64,000 nt of DNA, from assembly GCA_903813345.2 (NCBI GenBank), contig CAIIXF020000003.1, forward strand, positions 731,621 to 795,620, in the 5' to 3' direction. The DNA comes from Owenia fusiformis. Taxonomy: Eukaryota > Annelida > Polychaeta > Sabellida > Oweniidae. The translations under genes and the position numbers were made by a program. The notes under the pieces are model-generated. The model was given only the letters and a program-made list of their open reading frames with translations. It searched no databases and was not told the origin of the DNA. Below are positions 1-13,100 of the stretch, piece after piece (the first letter of the stretch is position 1; every line of letters starts with the position of its first letter).

Positions 1-275
1 CAAATTCACACACATGATAGAGGATATCAAGTTCAAGCTGATTACCTTTTGGGCGGCCATCTGATTATTTTAGGGTGGCCATCTTGTTTTCTTGCGGCCA
101 TTTTGAAGGTTTTTCGATAAATCTTGTTATTGCCATTTCAGGAAAACCGCTCATCGGATTTTTTCCTAATTCGTACACATGATAGAGGATATTAAGTTCT
201 AGATCTGATTATTTTTGGGCGGCCATCTTGTTTTCTTGCGGCAATTTTGAAGGTTTTTCGATCATCTTGTCACCA
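1..275. repeat. Degenerate tandem repeat, unit about 165 bp
   Basis: About 1.6 copies of one unit. The string cacatgatagaggat occurs at 11 and again at 176, each time followed by blocks of the gcggccatctt / ttttgaaggtttttcgat type. The ggccat-rich character recalls the tandem-monomer repeats near 11,000, 37,100 and 39,000. No gene is seen from 1 to 560; the 76-residue frame starting at 228 has no recognisable domain. Confidence 0.6.
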
Positions 276-572
276 TTTCATTTTTATAGATTTGTATTTC
301 ATGATGCAAATATAGCTGACATGGTCAGAATGTATTGGAGAGGGTCTGCACGTAAAAATGTGCCACCCCCCTTGGGAATGCCTTCGGATGGGCCTGGCCT
401 TAAACTAAAACCTTTCTTCCTTGTGATATATATTTCATGGAGCAGCTGGGAAATTTAGTTTTCACTTTTTTCACAATATAATAGCATCTAGGTAATTCCA
501 CTGCCAGGGCACAACTGAAAATAAGCATAACTATTTTTTCGGGAGTACATAACTGTATTCAATCGCTTCATA

Positions 573-3508
573 CGAAATTTTGTGTGATTACGGTCTCAGT
601 CAGCTGATTGACTGTGCTACAAGGGTTGCTTCATCAACAAACCAGACAACAGGGGCTACTTCCTTACATAGATCCTGTATAGACCTTTTAATTACAAATT
701 CCCCTGGGGTTGTAACTGACTTTGAAGTATGTTCACCCATAGGAAACACCGACCACTTTACTCTCAAAACAATACTTAATGTCAAAATTCCGCGTGATCA
801 ATCATACAAGAAAACCATTTGGTTTTATGAAGATGCTGATAAAGTCTCAATGACGCGTGAAATAAACGATTTAAATCTGGATGATTTGTTATTTGATCAA
901 AATGATCTCGATTTGCTTCTTCAAAACTTCATTGACAAATTAATATCCATATTCAACAGGTTTATACCGCATAAAGAGGTAACAATTCGACCAAATGATC
1001 AACCTTGGTTTGACCATACAATCAAAACTGAAATTAACAAACGGGACCGTCTCTATAGAAAATTCAAAAAGTCTCAAAGTTTAGACCACTTTAATCAATT
1101 TAAAGAACAATCCAAATTAGTTATTGACCATATGAATAATAAAAAGACAAATTATGAAAATGAATATTGTGAAAAAACTCAAGAAAAATCTGCTAATTCG
1201 AAAGAATATTGGCCAATGATCAAGGATCTTTTGGGTAAAAAATTCAGTAATCTCATCCCTGTTTTATATAATTATAATTTAAATAGATCAGCTGTCACAA
1301 GTCTTCAAAAAGCAAATCTTTTCTTGGAATATTTCATTGGAAAAAGCAGTATAGAGCAAAGTGACCAACTTCCACCATTTGATCATAGAACTGACCAACT
1401 TTTACATCAATTTACAACTAACAGTGAAGAAATCGTTCAAATTTTACATTCATTAGAAAACAATAAAGCTCCTGGACTTGACAATATTAGTAATGAAATG
1501 CTCAAAATTAATGCAAACTCTCTAAAGATACCACTATCTAGGCTCTTCAATAAATTTTTACAAAATGACTTCTTCCCATCTTCTTGGAAGGAGGGAAATG
1601 TATCGGTGATTTACAAAAAAGGGAAAAGATCAGACTGCTCTAATTATAGACCGATAACATTGCTCAACTGTATATCAAAAGTTTACGAAAGAGTTATATA
1701 TAACAATTTAAGTAATTTTCTCTTGTCTAAAAACTTACTTTATAAATTGCAGTCTGGGTTCTTAAAAGGTCATAGTACTACAGGCCAACTGATTTCCATC
1801 ATCCATAAGATAAACAATGAACTTGAAAATGAAAATAATGTTCGTACAATTTTCCTCGACCTTACCGCGGCGTTTGATTCCGTCCCCCATTATTTACTTT
1901 TGCATAAATTATCACGATATGGACTTTCACAGTCACTACTTAACCTTATAACCATGTACCTATCAAATCGAAAAATTAAAGTCACAATAAATGGAATACA
2001 ATCAAATTTCTCACTTCCTGGTCAAATAAATGCAGGTGTCCCTCAGGGCTCAATTCTTGGACCGTTATTATTTTTAATCTATATAAACGACTTGCCAGAT
2101 GATTTAAATTCCCTTTGCTTTCTCTATGCTGATGATACATCACTTTATCATCCATACTCCAAAAATGATCCTAACTCCATTGACCTTTTACAAGATGATT
2201 TGAACAAACTTTCTGAATGGTCAAATACTTGGAAAATGGCATTTAAAGCAGCAAAGAGTGCTGATCTCATTTTCAGACGACCAAGAAGTACTTTAAATAA
2301 TATCCCTGATTTGACACTTAATGGTGAAACTCTGCCAAAAGTAAATAGTCACAAACATCTAGGTATGCACCTGGATGACATTCTAAATTTTGACGTGCAC
2401 ATTGAAAACTTATTGAATAAAGTTCAAAAAATGACAAATCCACTTCGTGCATTGAGCCATAAACTTAAAAGTAAACATCTTTCTAGGATAGCGGAATCAT
2501 TTATACGGCCACATTTTGACTTTCATGACATTATTTATCATACTGGTAACAAATTAACTCTTGACCGACTTGAGAGACTCCAGTACAGAATTGCATGCAT
2601 TGTATCAGGGTGTTTACATGGCTCAAATACAAATTCGGTATTGAAATTACTAAATTGGGACAAACTTGTTGACCGACGTAAATCACACATAGCAACGTTT
2701 ATGTACAAATTATCTTTAGGTCAAATGCCATCTTATATATCAGAAATTTTTCAACAATATAGACCAACCAGATTACATATGCAACTTAGAAATCCAGTTG
2801 ATTTTCACTTACCTACTAATATATCAGCTAAATTTAGAAATTCCTGTATCTTTTCATGCATAAATATTTGGAATTCACTCCCACTTGAATTGAGATGTCA
2901 ACCAACAATATCCACCTTTAAAAATCATGTCAAAAGAAACTTCTCAACCCAACCAAAGATATTTACAAATTGTCAAAATATTGATATTGATAGATTTTAT
3001 GAAATTAGTTTGAACAGGCTTAGAGTAGGATTTCTTTTAAAATCACATAAATATGCTCATAACTTTCCTGGAATTTTGGATGACCTCTGTCAATGTGGAA
3101 AACCACAAACTACTGAACACTTTTTCCTTCACTGCAACCTACATATCAATGAAAGACTAACTCTACTTGCAAAACTTTCAGAGCTAAATGCAATTGAAAT
3201 TTTTCTAGATTCAAATGTTCGAAACAAAATTGAATTTCTACTAAATGGAAATGACGAACTAAATATTGAAGAAAACCAAGCTGTGCTGCAGATTACTGCC
3301 AATTTTGTATTCAGCTGTAAATAACTATTTACTTTGTTTTCTGCTTATTGCCTAAACACCCCAGACAGAAAACCTGACACCACCCTTTAGTTTTTTTTGT
3401 TTTTTATAATTTTACTATGTTTGTTAAATAAAAACTGCCACCAATGTTTTTCAACTTCGGCAGTCATTACATGTGTAATTTGTATGTACTAAAATTGAAT
3501 AAAGAAGA

Positions 3509-3545
<37 letters not shown>
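573..3545 (+). mobile_element. 5'-truncated non-LTR retrotransposon (LINE) with poly(A) tail and TSD
   Basis: A LINE copy cut short at its 5' end inside the endonuclease. It holds one long open frame (reverse transcriptase), a 3' UTR of about 190 bp, an AATAAA signal and an A tail ending at 3545. It is bounded by a direct repeat: tcgcttcata at 563-572 and again at 3546-3555. A related sequence on the opposite strand near 23690-23725 runs across this point without the LINE, so it serves as an unfilled site. The poly(A) tail and protein suggest a Jockey-like group; the clade is not certain. Confidence 0.92.
580..3324 (+). CDS. LINE ORF2 fragment: endonuclease C-terminus plus reverse transcriptase
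   Basis: This open frame of 914 codons copies LINE RNA into DNA at a nicked target. The first ~65 residues are the tail of an APE-type endonuclease (SCIDLLITNSP, then NTDHF). The reverse transcriptase follows at about residues 300-560: a YKKGKRSDCSNYRPI block, motif A FLDLTAAFDSVPH, GVPQGSILGPLLF, and the catalytic YADD in FLYADDTSLY. Near the C-terminus a CQCGKPQTTEHFFLHC block looks like the metal-binding end found in several LINE clades. The frame is uninterrupted, but the first codon is TTG and the real N-terminus was lost by 5' truncation, so this is a dead-on-arrival copy. It lies about 0.9 kb upstream of gene 1, same strand. Confidence 0.93.
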   Translation: MCDYGLSQLIDCATRVASSTNQTTGATSLHRSCIDLLITNSPGVVTDFEVCSPIGNTDHFTLKTILNVKIPRDQSYKKTIWFYEDADKVSMTREINDLNLDDLLFDQNDLDLLLQNFIDKLISIFNRFIPHKEVTIRPNDQPWFDHTIKTEINKRDRLYRKFKKSQSLDHFNQFKEQSKLVIDHMNNKKTNYENEYCEKTQEKSANSKEYWPMIKDLLGKKFSNLIPVLYNYNLNRSAVTSLQKANLFLEYFIGKSSIEQSDQLPPFDHRTDQLLHQFTTNSEEIVQILHSLENNKAPGLDNISNEMLKINANSLKIPLSRLFNKFLQNDFFPSSWKEGNVSVIYKKGKRSDCSNYRPITLLNCISKVYERVIYNNLSNFLLSKNLLYKLQSGFLKGHSTTGQLISIIHKINNELENENNVRTIFLDLTAAFDSVPHYLLLHKLSRYGLSQSLLNLITMYLSNRKIKVTINGIQSNFSLPGQINAGVPQGSILGPLLFLIYINDLPDDLNSLCFLYADDTSLYHPYSKNDPNSIDLLQDDLNKLSEWSNTWKMAFKAAKSADLIFRRPRSTLNNIPDLTLNGETLPKVNSHKHLGMHLDDILNFDVHIENLLNKVQKMTNPLRALSHKLKSKHLSRIAESFIRPHFDFHDIIYHTGNKLTLDRLERLQYRIACIVSGCLHGSNTNSVLKLLNWDKLVDRRKSHIATFMYKLSLGQMPSYISEIFQQYRPTRLHMQLRNPVDFHLPTNISAKFRNSCIFSCINIWNSLPLELRCQPTISTFKNHVKRNFSTQPKIFTNCQNIDIDRFYEISLNRLRVGFLLKSHKYAHNFPGILDDLCQCGKPQTTEHFFLHCNLHINERLTLLAKLSELNAIEIFLDSNVRNKIEFLLNGNDELNIEENQAVLQITANFVFSCK

Positions 3546-3547
<2 letters not shown>

Positions 3548-3935
3548 GCTTCATAGAGCCATACCATGGGGTTCCAATGCTTCTAGCGTTACATTATTGT
3601 TGTCTTTCTAGATACCGTTGTCAAGTATAACCGTTGTCATTCTGATTTTACAACACATTTGACCCACCTTTACCGGTGTCATTTACACAGTATCCGTTGT
3701 CGTGTGTCTTATTTTGATCGGTTAAATTAAAGGCTTTATTTCGATTGTAGAACATATGTTACCAAACGATGAGTATAAAGACACTTTGATTGATTGTTGT
3801 ACAAAAGGAATTCTATCTAGGTGCTCTATTTAACATATAGTTAATGAAAATCGAATCGAATCGACGATTATGTCCGCCATTTGTGACAATATCTGCCTTT
3901 ACCGTTGTCAGGGTATTCCGGTGTGATTACGCGAT
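3546..3935. repeat. Dispersed repeat rich in ACCGTTGTCA motifs (LINE insertion host)
   Basis: This stretch, together with about 551-572 on the other side of the LINE, is one repeat copy. Its reverse complement is found at 23541-23725 (first part) and 20205-20350 (second part), where a TTAA element splits it. A fragment also appears near 30600-30665. It carries several copies of a short ACCGTTGTCA-like motif (near 3610, 3628, 3669, 3690 and 3900). It abuts the presumed promoter of gene 1. Confidence 0.7.
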
Positions 3936-3963
3936 CGGTTGTATTCATTAATTCTGCAAACAA

Positions 3964-4015
3964 CCAATCAGCGCGGTAGAAAGAATAATAGAAAATTATA
4001 AGACGCATTATAAGT
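3964..4015 (+). promoter_or_regulatory. Possible core promoter of gene 1 (CCAAT and TATA-like boxes)
   Basis: A CCAAT box (3964-3968, inside aaccaatcagcg) is followed by two attataag strings at about 3995 and 4008, 170-190 bp before the ATG at 4183. Order and spacing suit a polymerase II promoter, but these motifs are common in AT-rich DNA and no transcript evidence is available. Confidence 0.3.
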
Positions 4016-4182
4016 TGAAGAACAGAACAAATCCATTGTATTTCGATTCAAAAGACATAAACAGACAGAGAGTGACTGTGGCATATAGGACAATACCAGA
4101 AATAAACGACATTTAATGAAATAAATAAACGTGCATAAAATACGAAAGGACATAAGATTTAACGATCTACTCAAAGACCGAA

Positions 4183-7100
4183 ATGGCGAATTTTCTCATC
4201 TTTGGACTTTCCTTGTGTTTAATGCTGAATTCTGCAGCGATTGATCAAGATCAAGTCAGCACAAGTAAGTAAATATATTCGTATTTATTTCACTCTTCTT
4301 ATCTCTATCATTTATGAGGATAAATGGCTTGCCCATCTCTTGTTTAACATTTTGAACATAGAATATTTAAATTTTTTATTGCAAATGAATATACATTTTC
4401 CTTTTTGAATTCTTTTCGAATTTTACATTTCAATCTAGTACAAAACTCCTTTCGGTTTTAATTTCTTTTTATTTTATAACAATTTCCTATATGCTGATTA
4501 TTCACAGCGTGGCCCAAACAGTGAACCCTTGCATTAGGAATATCTCAGTTATTTTCCACTGTAATGGTCTAACATTCTTATATGTTTTCGAGGAAAGGCT
4601 AAAATTTTTGTGGGTACCTTAAAGGTAACACAGTCTTAAATCTAGCAGAAGTTACATGGCATCATCAGTCATGCCGTATTTCTGGATGATGTCTTCAATT
4701 CAAACTCCACGGGTTCTGGATGAAGTTATGCACTGCTCTATCCGGCATATCTGGGGGAAGTTCCTATTTCAAGTGCATTTTCTTGATTTTTAAGAAAAAG
4801 AATGTTTCTAAAGTTTTTGGTCTTTATTTGAAGTCGTGAATTTATGAAAATTATAATTTTACTTGTCAATCACTTGCATCATCAATTATAAGCATTCGCG
4901 CATAGCTAGATTAGGTGTATCTGATTCCAGCTAATTCGAAAACAGTATTTTACATGACAACAGAGCATGAAATAATCATAAACGCGCTCAATATCAGTAG
5001 TTAAAAAGTTGTCATGGTGATAGATGGACTTTTCACATTGTATTTGATGACTTTCCAACTTGACCCTAGCAAAAAATCAATTGAAAATGTGTTCTTTTAG
5101 TGATTTTGTTCCTTTTAGATGATGTTTCCTAAACTTTGCATTCCCGTTGCGCGGTCATGCGGTCATTCAGCAAACAATGCATTGATTTCAGGGCTAAAAT
5201 CCTTCAATAATCTATACCCGATTCATATTAAGATTAGCTTTCTAGTATTTACAATTTTAAAATTAAAGGACTTAGAAAGGAGAGATTGAGTAAACTGTTA
5301 AAAGTAACTGTTTATTATTTGAAAAAGAACTGTAGGTATCTGATCAGATATAAACGTTATTGAAAATTTAGTATCCCGCGTCTAGTTATAAATTACCGTC
5401 TGCCAATATAGACTATATTACAGTTTAGTAGTCCCTCCCCGAAGATTGGTGCCTGTGAGAGTCCAGGTAATAAATCATTTCAAATCTACCACGCTGACCC
5501 TTTCTCAACCAATCAGCGAAATGAAAGGAACATGTGCTAAATAATTCTCATAAACTATGCAGGGTTGTCAGAGGAAAGTCGTCCGTATTTCGACGACGAA
5601 CTGACGAAATCTGATTAGCTCGGTGAAATTTATTGTAAACTGAAAAAGTGAATACGAATCTCTCTTTTAAGAAGTGAAGTCGAACGAATGCAAAGGGTAA
5701 AGATTTAGATAAGCAAACTTAAAGATCAAATAAAGATCAAATTAAAGAAATATTGTTTGCACAAACATCTCATAAACCATACCAAATCAGTGTTCAATAT
5801 CGCAATACTTGATAAAGAGGTGACATTTACCTTTGAAACGTGTTTTGAGTCCCTTAAAGTTCTCGACCCCTCTTATATGATATGATTCCCACAAACATCA
5901 AGGTCAGCTACTCTTAGGTCATTCAGGGTAAAAGACACAATATAAGGAAGATATGTTTTATGCATTTAACATTTCCAATGCTAATCTGAACCTCTCAATC
6001 ATCAGTACTCAATTTCTAAAAGGCTATGAAAATACCAGCTTTAGTAATATGTAACTTAAAGTATCGAAAAAGCATTGCTTTTGGTAATTGTATATAATAA
6101 CATTTCCAAGTTATGCTAATCTGAACCTGTAAATGATCAGTGCTCAATTTCTAAAAGGCTATGAAAATACCAGCTATATAAATATTTTATTTTTGATGGC
6201 TTTTAAGTAATTGTGTATATGAACCATATGTCAATTGCTTCGTTATAATATATAATTATTATTTGCAATTCTGCGTAATGGCATCTTTGAAGTATTAATG
6301 ACAGGAATAATTCAATTTGACTCCCATTATATGAGAATACAATAATTAATGTATATAAAGCTAAAATAATTTGCTTGTTTTGGCAATAACTCGAAGCTTT
6401 TAGGTAATGCGTTCCAGAGTTTGACATTTGTTAATTGTTTCAACCTTTTTTGTGATATATGTTATGCAAATTTCAGTGGCGTAGCCAGGATTTGACAGGA
6501 GGGGGTTCGAATATTCGGCAAATTTTTTGTGGAGCCACACGGTGAATTTGGTGAAATTCGCTTAATCTGCCTAATTTTCTTGCCCAATTTGCTTAAATTT
6601 TGCCAAATTTGCTTAATTGTATTACTTTTTGCCAGTTTAGTTATTACATTTTAGATCATCTAGTAATCTAGACGTTTAGTTCCCTCTCATAACACAATAA
6701 GGCATTGGGCGAAAGTATATATTTGCATATTTTCCGAGTTTTGATATGTTTTAAGTATTATTAAATGTCTCGGCAATTGATGATCTAATTCTGAGAACGA
6801 AGCCTTTTAATCATCCGTGTAAATTAATTTAATAACTTAAATTATTGATGCGAAATGGTACAATCATAATTACATATTTAAATTAACGGAATTGCAGCTT
6901 AACTATTATACTAGTCGACTATTATGCACAATTGTAATACGTCAATTTGTTCATCAGCATAATAAGACATGGCGCAATGCAACTGCCACGCCGCAAACAA
7001 TTTCAAACGATTCTAACTTGAATTATTAATATTTTCTGATCATGACCATGGGTGTATCGTTTAGATCCATTCATTATCTTCAAGAAAAGTATATATAATG

Positions 7101-10100
7101 ATAATTTAGTTAATCAGACCTAAGTCAAATTGAAGGGGCAATGGACCAATCAACATACTTTTTCAAAAATGATTGCATTTTTGGTGAAAATGGGGTCAAC
7201 ATCTTTGGAAAAGTGTGTTGATGGGTTGATTGCTTGTTAAATATCTCCAAGTTTGTTTGACTTTATTATTACTGTATATAATTTTCTTTGAGGAAATGAA
7301 TTGATCTAAAAGATAAACCTGTCTTCATTGTCAAAATAGTCATAATCCAAGATATAACATTCTGAAATTGTTTGCGATAACCTACGTGCTCCTTTCTAGA
7401 AATGTACAAGTTTTTTATAATTCGTAAATTGGTGTTTGTGTGTATTTTCACATTTCAGAAAACGTGTTTCAACATTTTCGGGTAAGCAAAGTATTTATGC
7501 ACATATTATATTCCAGGCAGTTTGATCACACTGTTACGCGTCTTTTTCTTTTGTACCCGTGGTATAGTAACAGTTTTTCTCCTTTTTACAGATGACTGTA
7601 AGGCCGATGGCAAAGTTCATCGTCCTGGGAGCATCAGTCGGGTATACTGCCAGGAATGGTAAGTAATTCTCAAGTCGTATACGTAGTTTGTTTTCGAGAT
7701 ACTGTTGATTCAATGAATGATAGCTTTGGGATATTTAATATCCTTGAAATTGACAAAATTATTAAGTAGCACCGACGATCACAAATCCTTTAGCTTTGCA
7801 GCATACACAGTTAAATAATTTTTCGCACACAAACATGATTAAAAAAAGCTAAAACATATTATAACTTTTGATTGAATTGTTATGGCTCAGGGGCAGAGCG
7901 CTTGACCCGAGAGCGGGAGGTCCTGGGTTCGATTTCCCGGACTGGAATGGTGACATACGATAGCAAGTCGCCACTACAGTCTCACCTGTAGTAGCTTGCC
8001 CTTATGGCTCAGGGGTAGAGCGTCTGGCTCGGTACCCTATAGCTCCCCGACAGACGTGCCTTTACAGAATAATCATCCTATGAAAATATAACAGAGGTTG
8101 ATAAAACGATTAAATATATGTATATACCTTTTGCTAAAGCTTTGAAATCACATTTTAAATGAGGTTTTGGTTGATTCGAATATTAAACTACCTTAACTGG
8201 AACTATGTTGTTCTTATTGTAAGCGTATGTAATCATTAACTTCTCGATCTATTCATCCATTAAGGACTTTTAATAAGAAAGTACGCCCCCCCCCAAATAG
8301 GAAAGTACCCCCACCCATTTGCAGACACATACCGAAGTTCGGAGGGATATAGGGAAAGCCTCCGTCCGTCCATCCGTCCGTCAGTCCGTACAAAAAAAGT
8401 CACAATAGGTATTTCCTTAAATGCTTCCAACATTGAATAATAAATACGATACAGAATCAATGACATTGCTCTGCCAAATAGATTCATGTAAATATGAATA
8501 AACCATTGGTGCATAGGGAGACATATTGATACATTCATACAGTTTATTAAATCTGTACAGTTCGTAAAATTCGTACAGTAAATCTTAAAAATAATGACTG
8601 AATTGAATGTTAAATAATATCCATACCGTTATATTGCAGCATATGTGTAATGACCTTCGATAGCAAGTCGCTACTACAGTCATAGCTGTAGTGGCTAGCC
8701 CTTATGGCTCAGGCCTCAGGGGTAGAGCGTCTGACTCGAGAGTCGGAGGTCCTGGGTTCGATTCCTGTACGGGGCATTGAATTGAGCACATTCTCGAGTC
8801 TAGTATCTGGCTCGGTACACTACAGCTCCCCGACGAGCGTGTCCAAGGGTCGTTACATATGTATAGAAGACATGGAGAATGACGACCACTATGTGTGGGA
8901 ATGCGAAGGTCTGGATTGTCTCATCAGGAACTCGATCATAGACCCTGTAAATTGAGGCAATAAAGGGCAAGTGCCATATTATATATATACTGTATATCTT
9001 TATGTTGCAGCATTTGTATAGAAGACATGGAAAATGACGACCACTACATATGGGAATGCGAAAGTCTGGATTGTCTCATCAGGGACTCGATCATAGACCA
9101 TGTGAATAAGGGCAATAAAGGACAAGTGCCATATTATATATAGTGCATATCTTTATGTTGCAGTATTTGTATAGAAGACATGGAAAATGACGACCACTAC
9201 ATATGGGAATGCGAAGGTTTGGATTGTCTTATCAGGGACTCAATCATAGACCATGTAAATGGGGGCAATAAAGGGTTGGTGCCATATTCTCTAGTTTCAA
9301 TTAATACAAACATATTTATTTAAATACAAATGCTAGTGTCAAGATAAATCTATGATAATTGTTCTATATTTTTACTTCCTCAATTAAATTGATTCCACTA
9401 TCCAATTCAACTCTCTGCAGCCATTTTGTATAATTTCGTAGACAATAATGTTGAACACCCACTGTAGATTGTTGGTATTATTTCCTAGATGTAACTTGTA
9501 GGTGGAAAGCTGGTAGTTATTCCTTTCTGCAGGAGAAAACATTGACATTTGGAATCAACCACAAGTTGGGGACGTTTTTGCCTGGCAGTGATGTAATACC
9601 CACGAGGCAAAGCCAAGTGGGGGAAGAAGAGACTTTCCCAAGGGAATACGACTTACGAAAGGAATCAAAAGGATACGTGTCTGCAATCCGTGACCAGGGG
9701 AATTGTGCGTCATCCTGGGCATTTAGTACAACTGGTAAGTCAAACAAAATACTTCAGGTTATTTTTTCAATTTTTATTTATCTCATTTTTTAGAAGGGTG
9801 TCCCATCAACGCCAAAAGTTAGGATTTCACCAAGTCTGTTGATATATCATCTCAATAAATACTTGGATCTGTTTACATAAAATGTAGATGATAAAATGGG
9901 GTTGGCATATTACTTCAGTGCAAAACTTTCCCAGTCCCGCACAATATTATTGATGATTTCCTTTTCAGCTGTTACCTCAGATCGGCTAGCAATGGAATCG
10001 TCTGGTGCAGTCAAGGTAGATTTCTCCCCACAACAACTTATCTCTTGCATTGGGGACAAGAAAACTGTATGTGCAGGGGGGCACTTGGATAGAGCATGGG

Positions 10101-13100
10101 AGTACATGAGAGTACAAGGGTAGGTACTAGAATTCGCACTAGAACTTTCAAATATGATAAAGGCAATTCATTTACAGTTAAAAAATGTATGCACACGTAG
10201 CAAAGGAAAATGGCCAAAATCGTTAAGATAGAGAAATAAAACATCTTAGACATAAGATTCACAACAACAACAAGGTGAAGCAAATCCCAAATAGTGAGTT
10301 TGTAGTCCATACACAAGTCCTAAAGTGGAATCCAATCGGTATAGGGCGGGAGAACATAGGTTTCACAACTCAACTTAATACAGCGTGAACTTAAATCACT
10401 TAGATTCATACATTTTTCCCTAAAATGATTAGGTGAACTGTAGGTTTACTTGGAATATTGCTTAGATTTCAGGTTCACATTAGGTAACTACCAACACTCT
10501 GCCCATATTCTTTAGTAAAACAAATTAGGTGATATCAAGTATGAACCCAAATGTACATGTAGACATACATTATTGTGTTCATTCTGGTTTTAAACTTCAT
10601 TCTTGGGTCATCTTTAGGTTAAATTTATCACAAACTGAAAGAGAGATGCATCTGTTATCTGTTTTCAGTGTTCAGATTTATTTGTAATATTTTATTATTC
10701 TTAAAGGAAAATGCTGTAAAGACAACAACAAAGTAATTCTAGAATAGTTTCCTGTGTTTGTATTATTTTAGAGTTGTTGATGAGAAATGCTACCCCTACG
10801 CAAGTAGTCTTGGCAGCTCCATGGAAAACTGTCAAATAGAAAGATCATCATCAAGATCAAAGAATGGTGTATGCCCCAAGAAAGAACAAATACCGAGGAA
10901 TATAATCTATCAAATGGAGAAACCCTACACGATCCCTAGCGACGTAAGTTGCATTCGGGATTGCATTTCTTCAATGTAATGGTTAAAATATTTATCCCAC
11001 CGAACGAAGTTCGAGGGGATATAGAAAAGCCGTCCGTCCATCTGTCCGTCCGTGTGTCCCGGCGATAACTCAAATACCAGTTGACGGATTTGATTCAAAT
11101 TCAAAATGCTTATGCTTTATGGGATTGGGACCTTCGCTCGAGAAGAAATTTTCAATATAGCCTCTCAATTCAAAATGGCTGTCATTTTCGTAAAAATGTA
11201 ATCTTTGATAACTCAAATACAAGTTGACAGATTTGATTCAAATTTTATATGCTAATGCCTAAGAGCAAAGAAGTTTTTGATTTTCAAGATGGCTGCTTTA
11301 TTTCAAAATTGCGGCCATTTTTCGTAAAAAATATATTTGATTTCTCAAATACAAGTTTACGGATTTTATTTAAATTTCATAAGCTGTTGCCTAAAGACAA
11401 AGGAGCTTCGCCCAAGAAGAGATTTTCAAGATGGCTGCTTAATTACAAAATCGCGGCCAATTTACGTAAAAATATAATCTATGATAACTCAAATATCAGT
11501 GAACAGATTTGGTCCGTTAAAGAATTTTTTAAGATGGAGACTGCATTTGGTTCAGATTTTATATAATGCTGCTTAGGAACACAGTAGCTCTGTTAGGGAA
11601 GGAATCTCAAGATGGAGGCTAAATTTCAAAATGGCTGCCATTTTCGCAAAAAACGTAATCTTTGATATTGACTCAAGTACCAATGGATGGATTTGGTCCA
11701 ATATTTGGTTTGATATGTATGCTTATGCTTATATGCTCTGTTCAAGAAGAAACTTTCAAGATGAACACTAATTATCAAAATATGTTTTGTTCGGTGGGAT
11801 TTGCTACTCCATTGAGTTACTATTTTTGACTAGTGGTTGATTATGTAATTTAATCGGCGAATGTCTGATGGGAAGCTCCCCTAGATTCGGTTGCAAGTTT
11901 GGTATGTCACTTGAACTCCACGTGATCTGCAAGGTGGGATTATAAATTATTTTGTTCCTCAATGCATTATGATCAGCAGGTACCTGTGATGTTTGAACCC
12001 AGTGACCTCTGTTATGTCTACCACTTACACGTTTACTGGACTGCAGTGAGGTAGTTTGCCATACATTTTACAAGTGTAAAGATATAACAGTATTTTTTGC
12101 TTAGCCCCACATTCTAGAAAAAACTAGATGGCTGTTAATTTTTATAGTTTATTGCCAACAGTTCTTAGAATAGTAAGAGCGTATTCTCCAAAACTATGCT
12201 TACCTATTTTTGGATAAACATAATGGTTATATTAGAGTATTTTCGCTTTTACTCAACGAAAATACTCTATGCTACTCTATCCCTGGGACTTGGAATATTT
12301 TTGTCAGTATATCTAGTCTTAGTCTGCCTATGTTCTTATTTCAGGAAAGGGAGATAATGAAGGAGATCATCACCAATGGTCCTGTCCAAGCCACCTTTGC
12401 TGTGCACGAAGACTTCTTTATGTACAAAAGCGGTATATATAGCCATTCTGCTGCAGCAGATGATATCGGGTTAAGTGGCTATCACTCTGTAAGAATAGTG
12501 GGGTAAGTTTGTTTAAGGTGATGGTAGAACGAAAACATTTTCGTAAAAATTGCTACACCTAAAAATGTTATTTTCTGGTACAAAATAAAGTATGAAGATA
12601 TGCGTGAACTTCTTTGCTTTTTCAGGAAAGTATCATTACATTTTCGTTACACATGCCTCATACTTTATTATGTACCAGGAAATAACATGTTGAGGTATAG
12701 CAATATTTTCAAAAATGTCTTGTCCACATGTACCTTAACACTTGTGTGTTAAAAATTTACTTGGGAGCAATCTGTAGACTTCACAGTAGGGTATAAATGC
12801 ATCAGACGTATAATACATAATCACCATGTTAAATGTCATGTACCACTACATAAAATGTCATGTAGGTAATTTTATCACAAAAGTCAAGGTGTTCCCTGAA
12901 TACATACATTGTATTATTTACATACCCTCTCTACTGATTTTTATTTTATCATATTCATATTTCAAGATGGGCCTCTGAATGCAGTTCTCAAGGGGAGACG
13001 AAATATTGGGTAAGGAAATAATTAATATTATTTATTTAGCTTGCAAGTGGCACGTAATTACCATCAAACTATTACCTTAACAAAAATATAGATGCCAACA

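Noticed and set aside
8706-8780. A tRNA gene
   Set aside because: The A and B boxes are clear, but the sequence is part of a repeated 210-bp element with its own ends and target duplication, and no proper acceptor stem is seen.
9011-9121. Mutually exclusive alternative exon 3
   Set aside because: The frame is open and the acceptor good, but no GT exists in the right phase at its end; kept as a decayed duplicate unless transcripts show otherwise.
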